Shown piece by piece: positions 6,716 through 14,777 of a DNA stretch of 44,105 bases (position 1 is its first letter; every line of letters begins with the position of its first letter). This DNA is from an uncultured Helcococcus sp. Its GTDB lineage: Bacteria; Bacillota; Clostridia; Tissierellales; Peptoniphilaceae. Made by a program: the position numbers and the translations under genes. Under the pieces are notes generated by a model, which was not told the DNA's origin, did not search any database, and saw only the letters and a list, made by a program, of their open reading frames with translations. Location of the stretch: the NCBI GenBank assembly GCA_937926545.1, contig CALAZW010000079.1, positions 1 through 44,105 on the forward strand. The letters are read 5' to 3'.

Positions 6716-8455
6716 ATGAGCACGCTGAAAAAAACTGCCTGGTTTTTTAAGAAAAACCGAGGTCAATATAGTCTAGTAATTTTTTTCTTATTATTAGAGT
6801 ATTTAATAGATCCTCTTCCTCCCTACCTGATAGGAAGGATAGCTGATGAAGTTTCTAACCAGTCCTTAACTAGGGACATCTTATATAGGCTAGGCTTAAT
6901 TTTATTTTCGTCTATCATTTTAAGGTATCTTATTTCCTACATCTGGAATTTTTTACTTTTCAAAGGTTCCTACAAGATGGGAAGGGACAGCAGGAGAAGA
7001 TTAGTGGAAAAACTACTAGGGGCAGACCCTGAATTTTACTCTAAAAATACCAGTGGTAGCTTGATGAGTAAGGCAACCAACGATGTATCGAATATGGAAA
7101 TGTTGGCAGGCTATGGAATCCTATCCTTTCTCGATGCAACCATCTATCCCTTGGTCTTGATTTTTATCATGGGTAAAACCATATCTTGGAAGCTTACCTT
7201 GATATCTATTATTCCCCTGCCTATTTTAATCTATGCCAGCAAGAAATTAGGAGATAGGCTCTACCAGGTCTATAGAAAAATCCAAACTTCTCTGGAAGGG
7301 TTAAATGAGTCTGTTTTAGAAAATGTTACCAGCATACGTGTTATTAGAGGCTTTGCCATGGAAAAAGAGGTGGAGCAAAGGTTTGATAAAAACAATCAGA
7401 CCATCTATGAGCAAATGGTAGGCCAGGTTAAGTTGGCTGGTTGGTTCATGCCCCTGGGGGCTATTATACCAGCCTTGAGTTTTCTTCTTGCCCTTTTATG
7501 GGGAGAAAAACTAATGGCCCTGGGCCAGTTAAATCTGGGCCAATTGGTTTCGTTTTTTGTCTATTTGAATATGCTGGTTTGGCCCATGTATGCATTTGGA
7601 GACTTTATTAATGTTTACCAGGAATCCAAGTCTTCAATAGATAGATTAGATGAACTTTATAAGTATGAAGGTAAAAATGAGACGAGAAAGGGAAGTTTAA
7701 CCTGTAGCTTTGAAGAAAACTTTGAATTTAAAGACTTTTCTTTTTCCTATCCTCAAGCAGATAGGTCCAGCCTAAGGAATATAAACTTAAAGGTATCCAA
7801 GGGCCAGACTCTAGGAATAGTTGGAAAGATAGGAAGTGGTAAAACCAGCTTGGCCAGACAATTTTTAACTATTTATCAGGGGGAAAAGGGAGAGATTTTA
7901 ATAGACGATAGACCCTTGACAGACTATAGTGTGGAAAGTGTAAGGGCTAAGGTGGGCTATGTGCCCCAAAATCATATTCTTTTTTCCAAAAGTATTTATG
8001 AAAATGTTTTATTTGGTCAACCAGAGGCAAGTGAAAAAGAGCTTATAGAAGCCTTGAATTTCTCTGATTTTACCAAGGATTTAGAAGCCTTCTCCCAGGG
8101 CTTAAATACCAAGATAGGAGAAAAGGGAGTTTCTATCTCAGGAGGACAAAAGCAAAGGATTAGTATAGCCAGGGCCTTTATTAAAAATCCAGATATTTTA
8201 ATCCTGGATGATAGTTTATCGGCTGTTGATGGGATAACTGAAGAAAAAATCCTAGCCAATATTAAGGCTGAAAGAGAGGGGAAGACCAATATAATAATTG
8301 CCCATAGGCTGTCAGGGGTTAGGGATGCAGACCTTATAATAGTGATGGATGATGGCCTTATAGTTGAAAGGGGCAGTCATCAAGAGCTTATGGACTTGAA
8401 AGGCTGGTACTACCAGCAATATAATCAACAGAAATTAGGTGATCAAGATGACTAA
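6716..8455 (+). CDS. ABC exporter half-transporter, degenerate-site subunit (BmrC/YheI-like)
   Basis: This 579-aa half-transporter has six membrane helices (about residues 15-310) fused to a nucleotide-binding domain. Walker A is GKIGSGKTS from residue 370, the signature is SISGGQKQR from 473, and the Walker B aspartate is D498. The residue after it is Asp (D499) instead of the catalytic Glu. That change marks the non-hydrolysing site of heterodimeric exporters such as BmrCD, LmrCD and TM287/288. The partner gene overlaps by eight bases. AGGAGGTG gives a strong start. The pair probably exports drugs or lipophilic compounds; the cargo is unknown. Expression is inferred to be set by the leader attenuator just upstream. 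Confidence 0.92.
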   Translation: MSTLKKTAWFFKKNRGQYSLVIFFLLLEYLIDPLPPYLIGRIADEVSNQSLTRDILYRLGLILFSSIILRYLISYIWNFLLFKGSYKMGRDSRRRLVEKLLGADPEFYSKNTSGSLMSKATNDVSNMEMLAGYGILSFLDATIYPLVLIFIMGKTISWKLTLISIIPLPILIYASKKLGDRLYQVYRKIQTSLEGLNESVLENVTSIRVIRGFAMEKEVEQRFDKNNQTIYEQMVGQVKLAGWFMPLGAIIPALSFLLALLWGEKLMALGQLNLGQLVSFFVYLNMLVWPMYAFGDFINVYQESKSSIDRLDELYKYEGKNETRKGSLTCSFEENFEFKDFSFSYPQADRSSLRNINLKVSKGQTLGIVGKIGSGKTSLARQFLTIYQGEKGEILIDDRPLTDYSVESVRAKVGYVPQNHILFSKSIYENVLFGQPEASEKELIEALNFSDFTKDLEAFSQGLNTKIGEKGVSISGGQKQRISIARAFIKNPDILILDDSLSAVDGITEEKILANIKAEREGKTNIIIAHRLSGVRDADLIIVMDDGLIVERGSHQELMDLKGWYYQQYNQQKLGDQDD

Positions 8456-10190
8456 AAAAGATAAATTTAGAAGAAAAAAACTTTGGGCCTATGGTAAAAA
8501 GGTTAGACCCTTAATAATTATAGGCCTGGTCTTTACTCTCATTAACACACTTTTGAGCCTGGCTGGACCCTATATAATATCGGTGATTTTAGACAGCCAG
8601 TTGGTGGAAAACCTTGGGGCTAAAAACTATTCGCTCTACCTTAAACTGTGCCTGGCCTTCTTGGGGGTAACCCTGGCAGGGGCCATCTTTAAATACCTGA
8701 CTTCCTTGGCCTATGGGGTTTTGGCCAATAAGCTTCTCTATATAATTAGAAAGGATGTATTTAATCATGTCCTAGGCCTTCCCATAAGTTTTTTTGACCA
8801 GTATCCTGCAGGTAAGGTTGTATCTAGAATTAATAATGATAGTCAAGATATAAAGATGCTTTTTCAAATACTCTTGTCTGATATATTGACCAGTTTAATT
8901 TTTTGTATGGCCATATTAATTGGACTTTTTATGGTGGATTACAAAATGGGTTTGATATCTCTTTTATCCCTTCCCTTGATGTATCTTTTTTTAAGGGATT
9001 ATAGGAAAAAATCCACCCTTTATAATAAGGATATGAGAAGGGGGTTAAGTGATCTAAATGCAAACCTAAATGAAAATATCCAGGCCATGGAAATAATTCA
9101 GGCCTACAATAATGAGGACTATATATATGAGGATTTTAGTGATATAAATGATAGGGTCTACGAGGAAGGTAAAAAACTATCAAGACTTTGGGCCTATTCT
9201 TCCTTTAATATAAGTAATACACTGGGAGATTTAACCATAGCCTTGGCTACCTTTTACTTTGCCCTAAGTTATCTGAACCTTGGTTTGGTAGGCCTAGGTT
9301 CCCTCTATATTTTTATAGACTATAATAAGAAGCTATACTCTCAAATCAATGGTCTGACCCATAGATTGGGCTACTTGGAAAAAGCCAAGTCTGCAGCCGA
9401 CCAACTTTTTGAACTACTACAAGTTGAAAGCTATGAGCAAGGAAGCTTGCTTGGTGGGGACTTTAAGGGAAGGGTGGAATTTGACCGGGTTAATTTTTCC
9501 TATAAGGCCAGTGAGAGGGTGTTGAAGGATTTAAGTTTTTCAGTAAAAAGCGGTGAGTCAGCGGCCTTTGTCGGTCACACTGGCTCAGGTAAATCTACTA
9601 TAATGAATCTAATCTATGACTTTTATCCAGTGGAAGATGGAAAAATCCTTTTGGATGGTAAAGATATAAGAGACCTGTCCATGGGAGAACTTAGAAAACA
9701 GATGGCTATAGTCTTTCAAGACCCCTATATTTTTAAGGGAACAATCTATGAAAATATTAGTTTGTTTGATGAAAGCATTTCCAAGGAAGAGGCCAAACAA
9801 GCCCTTTTGGAAGTGGGGGCTGAAGACTTCTTATCCAGGTTGGACAAGGGGATAGACAGTCCGATTGCTGAAAAAGGCTCTGGTTTCTCATCTGGAGAAA
9901 AACAATTAATATCCTTTGCCAGGGCCCTGGTTAGAAAGCCCAAGCTTCTAGTTCTAGATGAAGCTACTTCGAATGTGGATACGGAAACAGAAAAATACAT
10001 CCAATATGGGGTTGATAGGCTGAAAGAAGGTAGGACTACCTTGATCATTGCCCATAGATTATCCACCATAAGGGATGTGGATACCATCTATGTTTTAGAG
10101 GATGGAAGGATTATTGAAAAGGGTAATCACAATTATTTAATATCTCAGGATGGAGTCTACAGGAAGATGTATTTAAGTCAAAGTAATTAA
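8448..10190 (+). CDS. ABC exporter half-transporter, catalytic-site subunit (BmrD/YheH-like)
   Basis: This 580-aa protein is the second half of the exporter: six membrane helices, then Walker A GHTGSGKST from residue 376 and Walker B ending D504-E505 with the normal catalytic Glu. Its signature motif is FSSGEKQ (480-486) instead of LSGGQ. In a head-to-tail dimer this altered signature faces the Walker A of the first subunit, so one composite site is degenerate and one is standard, as in BmrCD. ATG 8448 is chosen because TTAGGTG lies six bases before it; a GTG nine bases upstream overlaps that ribosome site. The eight-base overlap with the first gene suggests coupled translation. It ends at a strong terminator. 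Confidence 0.92.
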   Translation: MTKKDKFRRKKLWAYGKKVRPLIIIGLVFTLINTLLSLAGPYIISVILDSQLVENLGAKNYSLYLKLCLAFLGVTLAGAIFKYLTSLAYGVLANKLLYIIRKDVFNHVLGLPISFFDQYPAGKVVSRINNDSQDIKMLFQILLSDILTSLIFCMAILIGLFMVDYKMGLISLLSLPLMYLFLRDYRKKSTLYNKDMRRGLSDLNANLNENIQAMEIIQAYNNEDYIYEDFSDINDRVYEEGKKLSRLWAYSSFNISNTLGDLTIALATFYFALSYLNLGLVGLGSLYIFIDYNKKLYSQINGLTHRLGYLEKAKSAADQLFELLQVESYEQGSLLGGDFKGRVEFDRVNFSYKASERVLKDLSFSVKSGESAAFVGHTGSGKSTIMNLIYDFYPVEDGKILLDGKDIRDLSMGELRKQMAIVFQDPYIFKGTIYENISLFDESISKEEAKQALLEVGAEDFLSRLDKGIDSPIAEKGSGFSSGEKQLISFARALVRKPKLLVLDEATSNVDTETEKYIQYGVDRLKEGRTTLIIAHRLSTIRDVDTIYVLEDGRIIEKGNHNYLISQDGVYRKMYLSQSN

Positions 10191-10213
10191 TGGAGCCTAG
10201 GCTCCATTTTTTT
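10191..10213 (+). terminator. Intrinsic terminator of the ABC exporter operon
   Basis: The perfect palindrome TGGAGCCTAGGCTCCA (10191-10206) starts right after the stop codon and is followed by seven T. Confidence 0.9.
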
Positions 10214-10223
10214 ATCCAGCTTA

Positions 10224-10251
10224 TTGATAATATATTTAAAACTGCTATAAT
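10224..10251 (+). promoter_or_regulatory. Promoter of the regulator-potABCD operon
   Basis: TTGATA (10224-10229) and TATAAT (10246-10251) are 16 bases apart. The inferred leader of about 45 bases contains the inverted repeats described next. Confidence 0.7.
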
Positions 10252-10261
10252 ATTCTTATTG

Positions 10262-10287
10262 TTTAATATATTAAATTATTAATTTAA
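10262..10287. promoter_or_regulatory. Inverted repeats, possible operator of the cupin-HTH regulator
   Basis: TTTAATATATTAAA (10262-10275) is a perfect palindrome. It runs into TTAAATTA-T-TAATTTAA (10271-10287). Both lie just downstream of the start of transcription, where a repressor could block the promoter. The region is all A and T apart from single bases, so chance symmetry is possible. Confidence 0.35.
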
Positions 10288-10305
10288 TATAGTGGGAGGT
10301 GGATT

Positions 10306-10845
10306 ATGGAAATAGGTGAGAAAATAAAGAATTTAAGATTAAAAATAAATTTAACTCAGGAAGAACTGGCTGAAAGGGCAGAGGTGACTAAGGGCTATAT
10401 ATCCCAGTTAGAAAGGGATTTAACCTCTCCTTCAATAGATACCCTATCGGATGTTTTGGAGGCCTTGGGGACTGACTTATCAGATTTTTTCAAAACCGAT
10501 AAAAAAGAACAAATTGTTTTCAAAAGAGAAGACTATTTTGAAGGATCCTATGATAAACTAGGTCTACATATGACCTGGATAGTACCCAATGCTCAAAAAA
10601 ATTCCATGGAACCTATAATTTTTACCCTGGACCAGGGTGGAGAAAGTAAGGAATATACTCCTTTTGAGGGAGAAGAATTTGGCTATATCATCGAAGGTAT
10701 GATTAAATTAATAGTAGGGGATGAAGAATATCTTTTAAAAGAGGGGGAAACTTTTTATTTATTCCCAGATGAATCTAGAAAGATTGTAAATCTTAATAAG
10801 GGAAGATCAAAATTATTGTGGATAACCAATCCACCGAATTTTTAG
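10306..10845 (+). CDS. XRE-family HTH regulator with C-terminal cupin (PuuR-like)
   Basis: This 179-aa protein starts with a helix-turn-helix of the XRE type (residues 1-62: GEKIKNLRLKINLTQEELAE, then TKGYISQLERD). A cupin_2 domain follows (about 105-175: GEEFGYIIEGMIKLIVGDEEY, then EGETFYLFPDESRK). This pairing is that of PuuR and related regulators, in which the cupin is thought to sense a small ligand. It is the first gene of the potABCD operon; the potA ribosome site overlaps its stop codon. It is therefore inferred to repress polyamine uptake, with spermidine or putrescine as likely signal. GGGAGGTGG gives a strong start. The inverted repeats in its own leader would allow autoregulation. 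Confidence 0.9.
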   Translation: MEIGEKIKNLRLKINLTQEELAERAEVTKGYISQLERDLTSPSIDTLSDVLEALGTDLSDFFKTDKKEQIVFKREDYFEGSYDKLGLHMTWIVPNAQKNSMEPIIFTLDQGGESKEYTPFEGEEFGYIIEGMIKLIVGDEEYLLKEGETFYLFPDESRKIVNLNKGRSKLLWITNPPNF

Positions 10846-10853
10846 GAGGTTTT

Positions 10854-11909
10854 ATGAATACAATAATAGAATTGCAAGATATTCAAAAACAATATGATGA
10901 TAATGTTGTCTTGGATAGCATTAATCTATCTATAGAAGAAAATGAATTTTTAACCCTTTTGGGACCTTCAGGATGTGGAAAGACAACCACTCTTAGGATT
11001 ATAGGAGGTTTTGAAAGTCCAGATAGTGGCAAGGTTCTTTTTGAGGGCAAGGATATAGCTGATGTTCCTCCCTATGAAAGAAACATAAATACGGTTTTTC
11101 AAAAGTATGCCCTTTTCAACCATTTGGATGTATATGGAAATATAGCCTTTGGCCTTAAGATAAAGAAACTTCCCAAGGATGAAATAGATGAGAGGGTAAG
11201 GGAAATGCTAAGGCTGGTAAATCTTGAAGGATTTGCCCACAGGTCTATAGAGTCCCTATCCGGTGGTCAACAACAAAGGGTGGCCATAGCCAGAGCCTTG
11301 GTAAATGAGCCCAAGGTCCTACTTTTAGATGAACCCTTGGGAGCCTTGGACCTTAAGCTTAGAAAGGGCATGCAGATGGAGTTAAAAAGGATACAAAAGA
11401 AGGTGGGAATTACCTTTATCTTTGTAACCCATGACCAAGAAGAGGCCCTTACCATGAGTGATAAGATTGTAATTATGAATGAGGGAATTATCCAGCAAAT
11501 AGGAAGTCCCATAGATATTTATAATGAGCCTATTAATACCTTTGTAGCCCAATTTATTGGCGAATCAAATATTTTAGAAGGAATCATGCATGAAGACTAT
11601 AAGGTGACCTTTAATGGTAGGCTTTTTACCTGTGTGGACTATGATTTTTATCCCAATGAAAAGGTGGATGTGGTAATAAGGCCAGAAGATGTGGACCTGG
11701 TTGAGCCAGGTCAAGGTATGTTGGAAGGAACTGTTAAATCCTGTCTTTTTATGGGAGTACACTGGGAGATGATGGTGGAAGTGGATGGTTTTACCTATAA
11801 GGTCCATTCAACTTTCGATAAGAAGGTGGGACAAAAGGTCGGGATAAATATTATACCTGACAATATTCATATAATGAGAAAGGGTGAAGTTGAGGGAGAT
11901 GAAGAATAA
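10854..11909 (+). CDS. potA: Spermidine/putrescine ABC transporter ATP-binding protein PotA
   Basis: This 351-aa ATPase powers polyamine import through PotB/PotC. Walker A is GPSGCGKTT from residue 37, the Q-loop is FQKYALFNHL, the signature is LSGGQQQR from 135, Walker B is LLLDEP with D159-E160, and VTHDQEE holds the switch histidine. The last 110 residues form the TOBE regulatory domain usual for PotA. ATG 10854 is chosen because AGGAGGT ends a few bases upstream; in-frame codons further upstream lie in the regulator gene and have no such site. The order regulator-potA-potB-potC-potD is the standard one in Firmicutes and supports polyamines over other cargo. Confidence 0.95.
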   Translation: MNTIIELQDIQKQYDDNVVLDSINLSIEENEFLTLLGPSGCGKTTTLRIIGGFESPDSGKVLFEGKDIADVPPYERNINTVFQKYALFNHLDVYGNIAFGLKIKKLPKDEIDERVREMLRLVNLEGFAHRSIESLSGGQQQRVAIARALVNEPKVLLLDEPLGALDLKLRKGMQMELKRIQKKVGITFIFVTHDQEEALTMSDKIVIMNEGIIQQIGSPIDIYNEPINTFVAQFIGESNILEGIMHEDYKVTFNGRLFTCVDYDFYPNEKVDVVIRPEDVDLVEPGQGMLEGTVKSCLFMGVHWEMMVEVDGFTYKVHSTFDKKVGQKVGINIIPDNIHIMRKGEVEGDEE

Positions 11910-12726
11910 AAGTAAAAGATTGGCCTATCCTTTTAATATATGGTTATTTATTTTTATAGTGATACCCTTACTTTTAATCATATATTTTTCCTTTACAGGA
12001 ATGGATGGACAGTTTACCGTAGAAAATTTCAAGAGGATTTTTCAATATAATACTATAAAGACCTTATATAACTCTATAAGCATAGCCTTTATATCGACCT
12101 TGATATGCTTTTTAATTGGCTATCCTATGGCCTATATTATATCCAAGACCAAGTATTCCTATAGAACGGTTGCCATGATGTTAATCATGATACCCATGTG
12201 GATGAACTTTTTACTTAGGACCTATGCTTGGGTAACTATTTTATCAAAAAATGGAATTATAAATAACTTTTTAAGGGCTATAAATTTACCGGCTCTTAAT
12301 ATTATGTATACCAAGAAGGCAGTTGTTTTGGGAATGGTTTATAACTTTTTACCTTTTATGATTCTTCCTATCTATACAGTTTTAGAAAAAATGGACAAGT
12401 CTGTAGTCTATGCGGCCTATGACTTGGGAGCCAACAAATGGCAGGCCTTTAAAAAGGTGATTTTTCCCATGTCCATGCCAGGGGTTTTATCAGGTATATC
12501 CATGGTCTTTATACCGGCCATATCTACCTTTGAGATAACTGGTCTTTTAGGTGGAGGTAAGTCGAATATGATCGGTAATGTCATAGAACAACAATTTACA
12601 ACAACAGGTGATTGGAACTATGGTTCAGCCCTATCCATGCTTTTGATGGTCTTTATCTTGGCCTCAATTTTACTGGACAGGGAAGATAAGGGAGGTAAAA
12701 ATGCGTCAAAAGTTAAGAATAAGTGA
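11899..12726 (+). CDS. potB: Spermidine/putrescine ABC transporter permease PotB
   Basis: This membrane permease of about 275 aa has some six helices and the inner-membrane EAA-like loop YAAYDLGANKWQAFKKVIFPMS, through which it contacts PotA. It begins KNKSKRLAYPF, typical of PotB. The start is uncertain. ATG 11899 gives the usual N terminus but its GAGGGAG is very close; GTG 11884 and TTG 11890 are alternatives served by AAAGGGTG. In every case the gene overlaps the end of potA. It overlaps potC by 26 bases. Together with PotC it forms the channel for polyamines delivered by PotD. Confidence 0.92.
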   Translation: MKNKSKRLAYPFNIWLFIFIVIPLLLIIYFSFTGMDGQFTVENFKRIFQYNTIKTLYNSISIAFISTLICFLIGYPMAYIISKTKYSYRTVAMMLIMIPMWMNFLLRTYAWVTILSKNGIINNFLRAINLPALNIMYTKKAVVLGMVYNFLPFMILPIYTVLEKMDKSVVYAAYDLGANKWQAFKKVIFPMSMPGVLSGISMVFIPAISTFEITGLLGGGKSNMIGNVIEQQFTTTGDWNYGSALSMLLMVFILASILLDREDKGGKNASKVKNK

Positions 12727-13489
12727 AAAAATATATATGTTTTTAGTTTTTGCCTTTCTCTATGCCCCTATAGTGGTTCTAATAGTCTTTTCCTTTAACG
12801 AATCCAAGTCCAGGGGCCAATGGACTAATTTTTCCCTTAAGTGGTATGTGGAGCTTTTCAATGATAGGGAGATTATGAGGTCTGTGACAACTACCTTTAT
12901 AGTGGCTATCATTGCAACTGTAGTATCTACTGTTATAGGAACCATGGCAGCAGTTGGTCTTATGGAATATAAGGCTGGTAGAAGAAGGATTTTACTGGGC
13001 TTAAACCAGGTTCCTGTTTTAAATCCAGATATAGTTACAGCTGTAGGTCTTATGGTCTTATATAAGTTTGCAAACATTGGTTTGGGATGGTTGACCCTTA
13101 TAATATCTCATATAGTCTTTACCATACCCTATGTTATCTTATCCATCCTACCCAAGCTTAAGATGATGGATAAAAACTTAAGCGAAGCAGCCATGGATTT
13201 AGGGGCTACAGAGCTTCAAACCCTAACCAAGGTAATAATACCTGAAATAAAGGGGGGAATCCTTACTGGGGCTATTATGGCCTTTACCATGTCCATAGAT
13301 GACTTTGTTATTTCCTTCTTTACAACAGGACACGGAGTAACCACCATATCGACTACAGTTTACTCTATGGCCAGAAAGGGAATTAATCCATCAATTAATG
13401 CCTTGTCAACTATTATGTTTGGCTTGACCTTAATTTTACTGGTAATTGTTTATATTAAAACAAATGAAGAAGAAAGGATAAGGGCTTAA
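12701..13489 (+). CDS. potC: Spermidine/putrescine ABC transporter permease PotC
   Basis: This 262-aa second permease has about six helices and the EAA loop SEAAMDLGATELQTLTKVIIPE, which docks on PotA. GGAGGT sits five bases before ATG 12701, so the start is secure even though it lies inside the end of potB. Its stop overlaps the start of potD as TAATG, so the four pot genes are translationally linked. Length and motifs are normal for the family. Confidence 0.94.
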   Translation: MRQKLRISEKIYMFLVFAFLYAPIVVLIVFSFNESKSRGQWTNFSLKWYVELFNDREIMRSVTTTFIVAIIATVVSTVIGTMAAVGLMEYKAGRRRILLGLNQVPVLNPDIVTAVGLMVLYKFANIGLGWLTLIISHIVFTIPYVILSILPKLKMMDKNLSEAAMDLGATELQTLTKVIIPEIKGGILTGAIMAFTMSIDDFVISFFTTGHGVTTISTTVYSMARKGINPSINALSTIMFGLTLILLVIVYIKTNEEERIRA

Positions 13490-14529
13490 TGAAAAAGAAA
13501 AGTTTAAGAATCTTCCTTTTACTAGGTCTTTTATTGACATTTGCTTCTTGTGGTAAGAAGGAGACCAAGAATCAGGTAAATATTTATAATGCTGGAGAGT
13601 ATATAGATAAGGAACTTTTAACTAAGTTTGAAAAAGAAACAGGCATTAAGGTAATCTATGATACCTTTGTCAATAATGAGGACCTTTATGTAAAGATGAA
13701 AAAGGCGGGCAGCCAATTTGATTTGGTTATGCCATCTGACTATATGATAGAGAAAATGATCAAGGAAGATATGTTGGATAAGATTGACTTTAGTCACATA
13801 CCCAACTATAAGTATATAGATGATATCTATAAGGGCCTGGACTATGATCCGGCCAATGAGTATTCCATCCCTTATTTTTGGGGAACAGTGGGTATTCTTT
13901 ACAATACTGACTTGGTAGATGAAAAGATTGATTCCTGGGATGTTTTATGGGATGAAAAATACAAAAATGAAATAATCATGTTGGATTCATCTAGAGACTC
14001 TATAGGTATATCCTTGACCAGGTTGGGTTATTCATCCAATTCTAAAGATGACAGCCAGTTGGAAGAGGCCAAGTTGGCCTTAAGTGATCAATTTCCTTTA
14101 GTTTATGCCTATTTGGTAGATGAAACCAAGGATATAATGGTTAATGGGGATGCCAAGCTGGCTGTGGTTTATTCAGGAAGTGCAGTTGAGGCCAGGGATG
14201 AAAATGATGCTTTGGAATATGCCATTCCCAAGGAAGGTTCCAATTTATGGTTTGATTCCATGGTTATTCCTAAAAATGCCAAGAACAAGGAAAATGCTGA
14301 AAAGTTTATTAACTTTATTTTAGAGCCGGAGAATGCGGCTCAAAATGCAGAGTATGTGGGTTATTCACTTCCTAGTAGTAAGGCGGCTTCTCTTTTAGAC
14401 GAAGAGGTTAGAAATGATTATGTGGCCTATCCTGAGGAAAGTGTTATTGAGAACTTGGAAGTCTTTAGAGACCCTGGTGACTATGTAGAGGTTTATGATC
14501 AAATTTGGCAGTATGTAAAAAATAATTAG
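13489..14529 (+). CDS. potD: Spermidine/putrescine-binding lipoprotein PotD
   Basis: This 346-aa extracellular substrate-binding protein is anchored as a lipoprotein: a hydrophobic signal ends in the lipobox TFASC with C21. The mature part has the type 2 periplasmic-binding fold of PotD/PotF (opening QVNIYNAGEYIDKELLTKFE; later FDLVMPSDYMIEKM and FWGTVGILYNTD). It captures polyamine and hands it to PotBC. It is the last gene of the operon and ends four bases before a terminator. Which polyamine it prefers cannot be read from the sequence. Confidence 0.94.
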   Translation: MKKKSLRIFLLLGLLLTFASCGKKETKNQVNIYNAGEYIDKELLTKFEKETGIKVIYDTFVNNEDLYVKMKKAGSQFDLVMPSDYMIEKMIKEDMLDKIDFSHIPNYKYIDDIYKGLDYDPANEYSIPYFWGTVGILYNTDLVDEKIDSWDVLWDEKYKNEIIMLDSSRDSIGISLTRLGYSSNSKDDSQLEEAKLALSDQFPLVYAYLVDETKDIMVNGDAKLAVVYSGSAVEARDENDALEYAIPKEGSNLWFDSMVIPKNAKNKENAEKFINFILEPENAAQNAEYVGYSLPSSKAASLLDEEVRNDYVAYPEESVIENLEVFRDPGDYVEVYDQIWQYVKNN

Positions 14530-14532
14530 AAG

Positions 14533-14555
14533 AAGAGGGCTGGACCCTCTTTTTT
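14533..14555 (+). terminator. Intrinsic terminator of the pot operon
   Basis: Stem AAGAGGG/CCCTCTT (14533-14539, 14545-14551), loop CTGGA, followed by T to 14555. Confidence 0.9.
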
Positions 14556-14571
14556 CTTATTTAAATGGGCT

Positions 14572-14620
14572 AAAAGTAGATTTTTTAGAAGGATGGCTTA
14601 AAATAGCCATTACTACTTTT
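14572..14620. other. Orphan imperfect hairpin
   Basis: Inner arms ATGGCT/AGCCAT (14593-14598, 14605-14610) sit inside outer arms AAAAGTAG/CTACTTTT (14572-14579, 14613-14620), with a 13-base bulge on the left side. It lies after the pot terminator and has no long T run. It may be a decayed terminator or part of a small RNA; nothing more can be said. Confidence 0.35.
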
Positions 14621-14655
14621 GTTAAATGAATAGGGCCAACAAAAAGTACAAGGGT

Positions 14656-14704
14656 TGTAAACAATTCGTAACAAGTTTGTAAATAACTGTAATAAAATTG
14701 TAAT
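14656..14704 (+). promoter_or_regulatory. Five WalR-box-like hexamers at helical spacing
   Basis: TGTAAA (14656), CGTAAC (14667), TGTAAA (14678), TGTAAT (14688) and TGTAAT (14699) repeat in one direction with steps of 11, 11, 10 and 11 bases. The WalR (YycF) site known from Bacillus and Staphylococcus is TGTWAH-N5-TGTWAH, the same hexamer and step. The array ends four bases before the -35 box of a wall hydrolase gene, a normal place for an activator. The array is seen; the regulator is inferred. Confidence 0.65.
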
Positions 14705-14708
14705 TTTC

Positions 14709-14737
14709 TTGAAATTTAATCTTTCAGAGTATATTAT
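14709..14737 (+). promoter_or_regulatory. Promoter of the NlpC/P60 gene
   Basis: TTGAAA (14709-14714) and TATTAT (14732-14737) are exactly 17 bases apart. The transcript would start near 14744. Confidence 0.7.
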
Positions 14738-14744
14738 GTAAATA

Positions 14745-14761
14745 GTTACAAAATGATTACA
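14745..14761 (-). promoter_or_regulatory. Additional WalR-like hexamer pair on the minus strand
   Basis: Read on the minus strand, TGTAAT (14761-14756) and TGTAAC (14750-14745) are separated by five bases, the same arrangement as the upstream array but inverted. The pair lies at the start of the transcript. A further TGTAAA on the plus strand (14737-14742) is out of phase. Confidence 0.4.
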
Positions 14762-14777
14762 TGAACCTGGAGGAAAA

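Noticed and set aside
9746..10087. Minus-strand 113-codon frame inside the second ABC exporter gene
   Set aside because: It is the antisense of a conserved nucleotide-binding domain and has no recognisable product or start signal.
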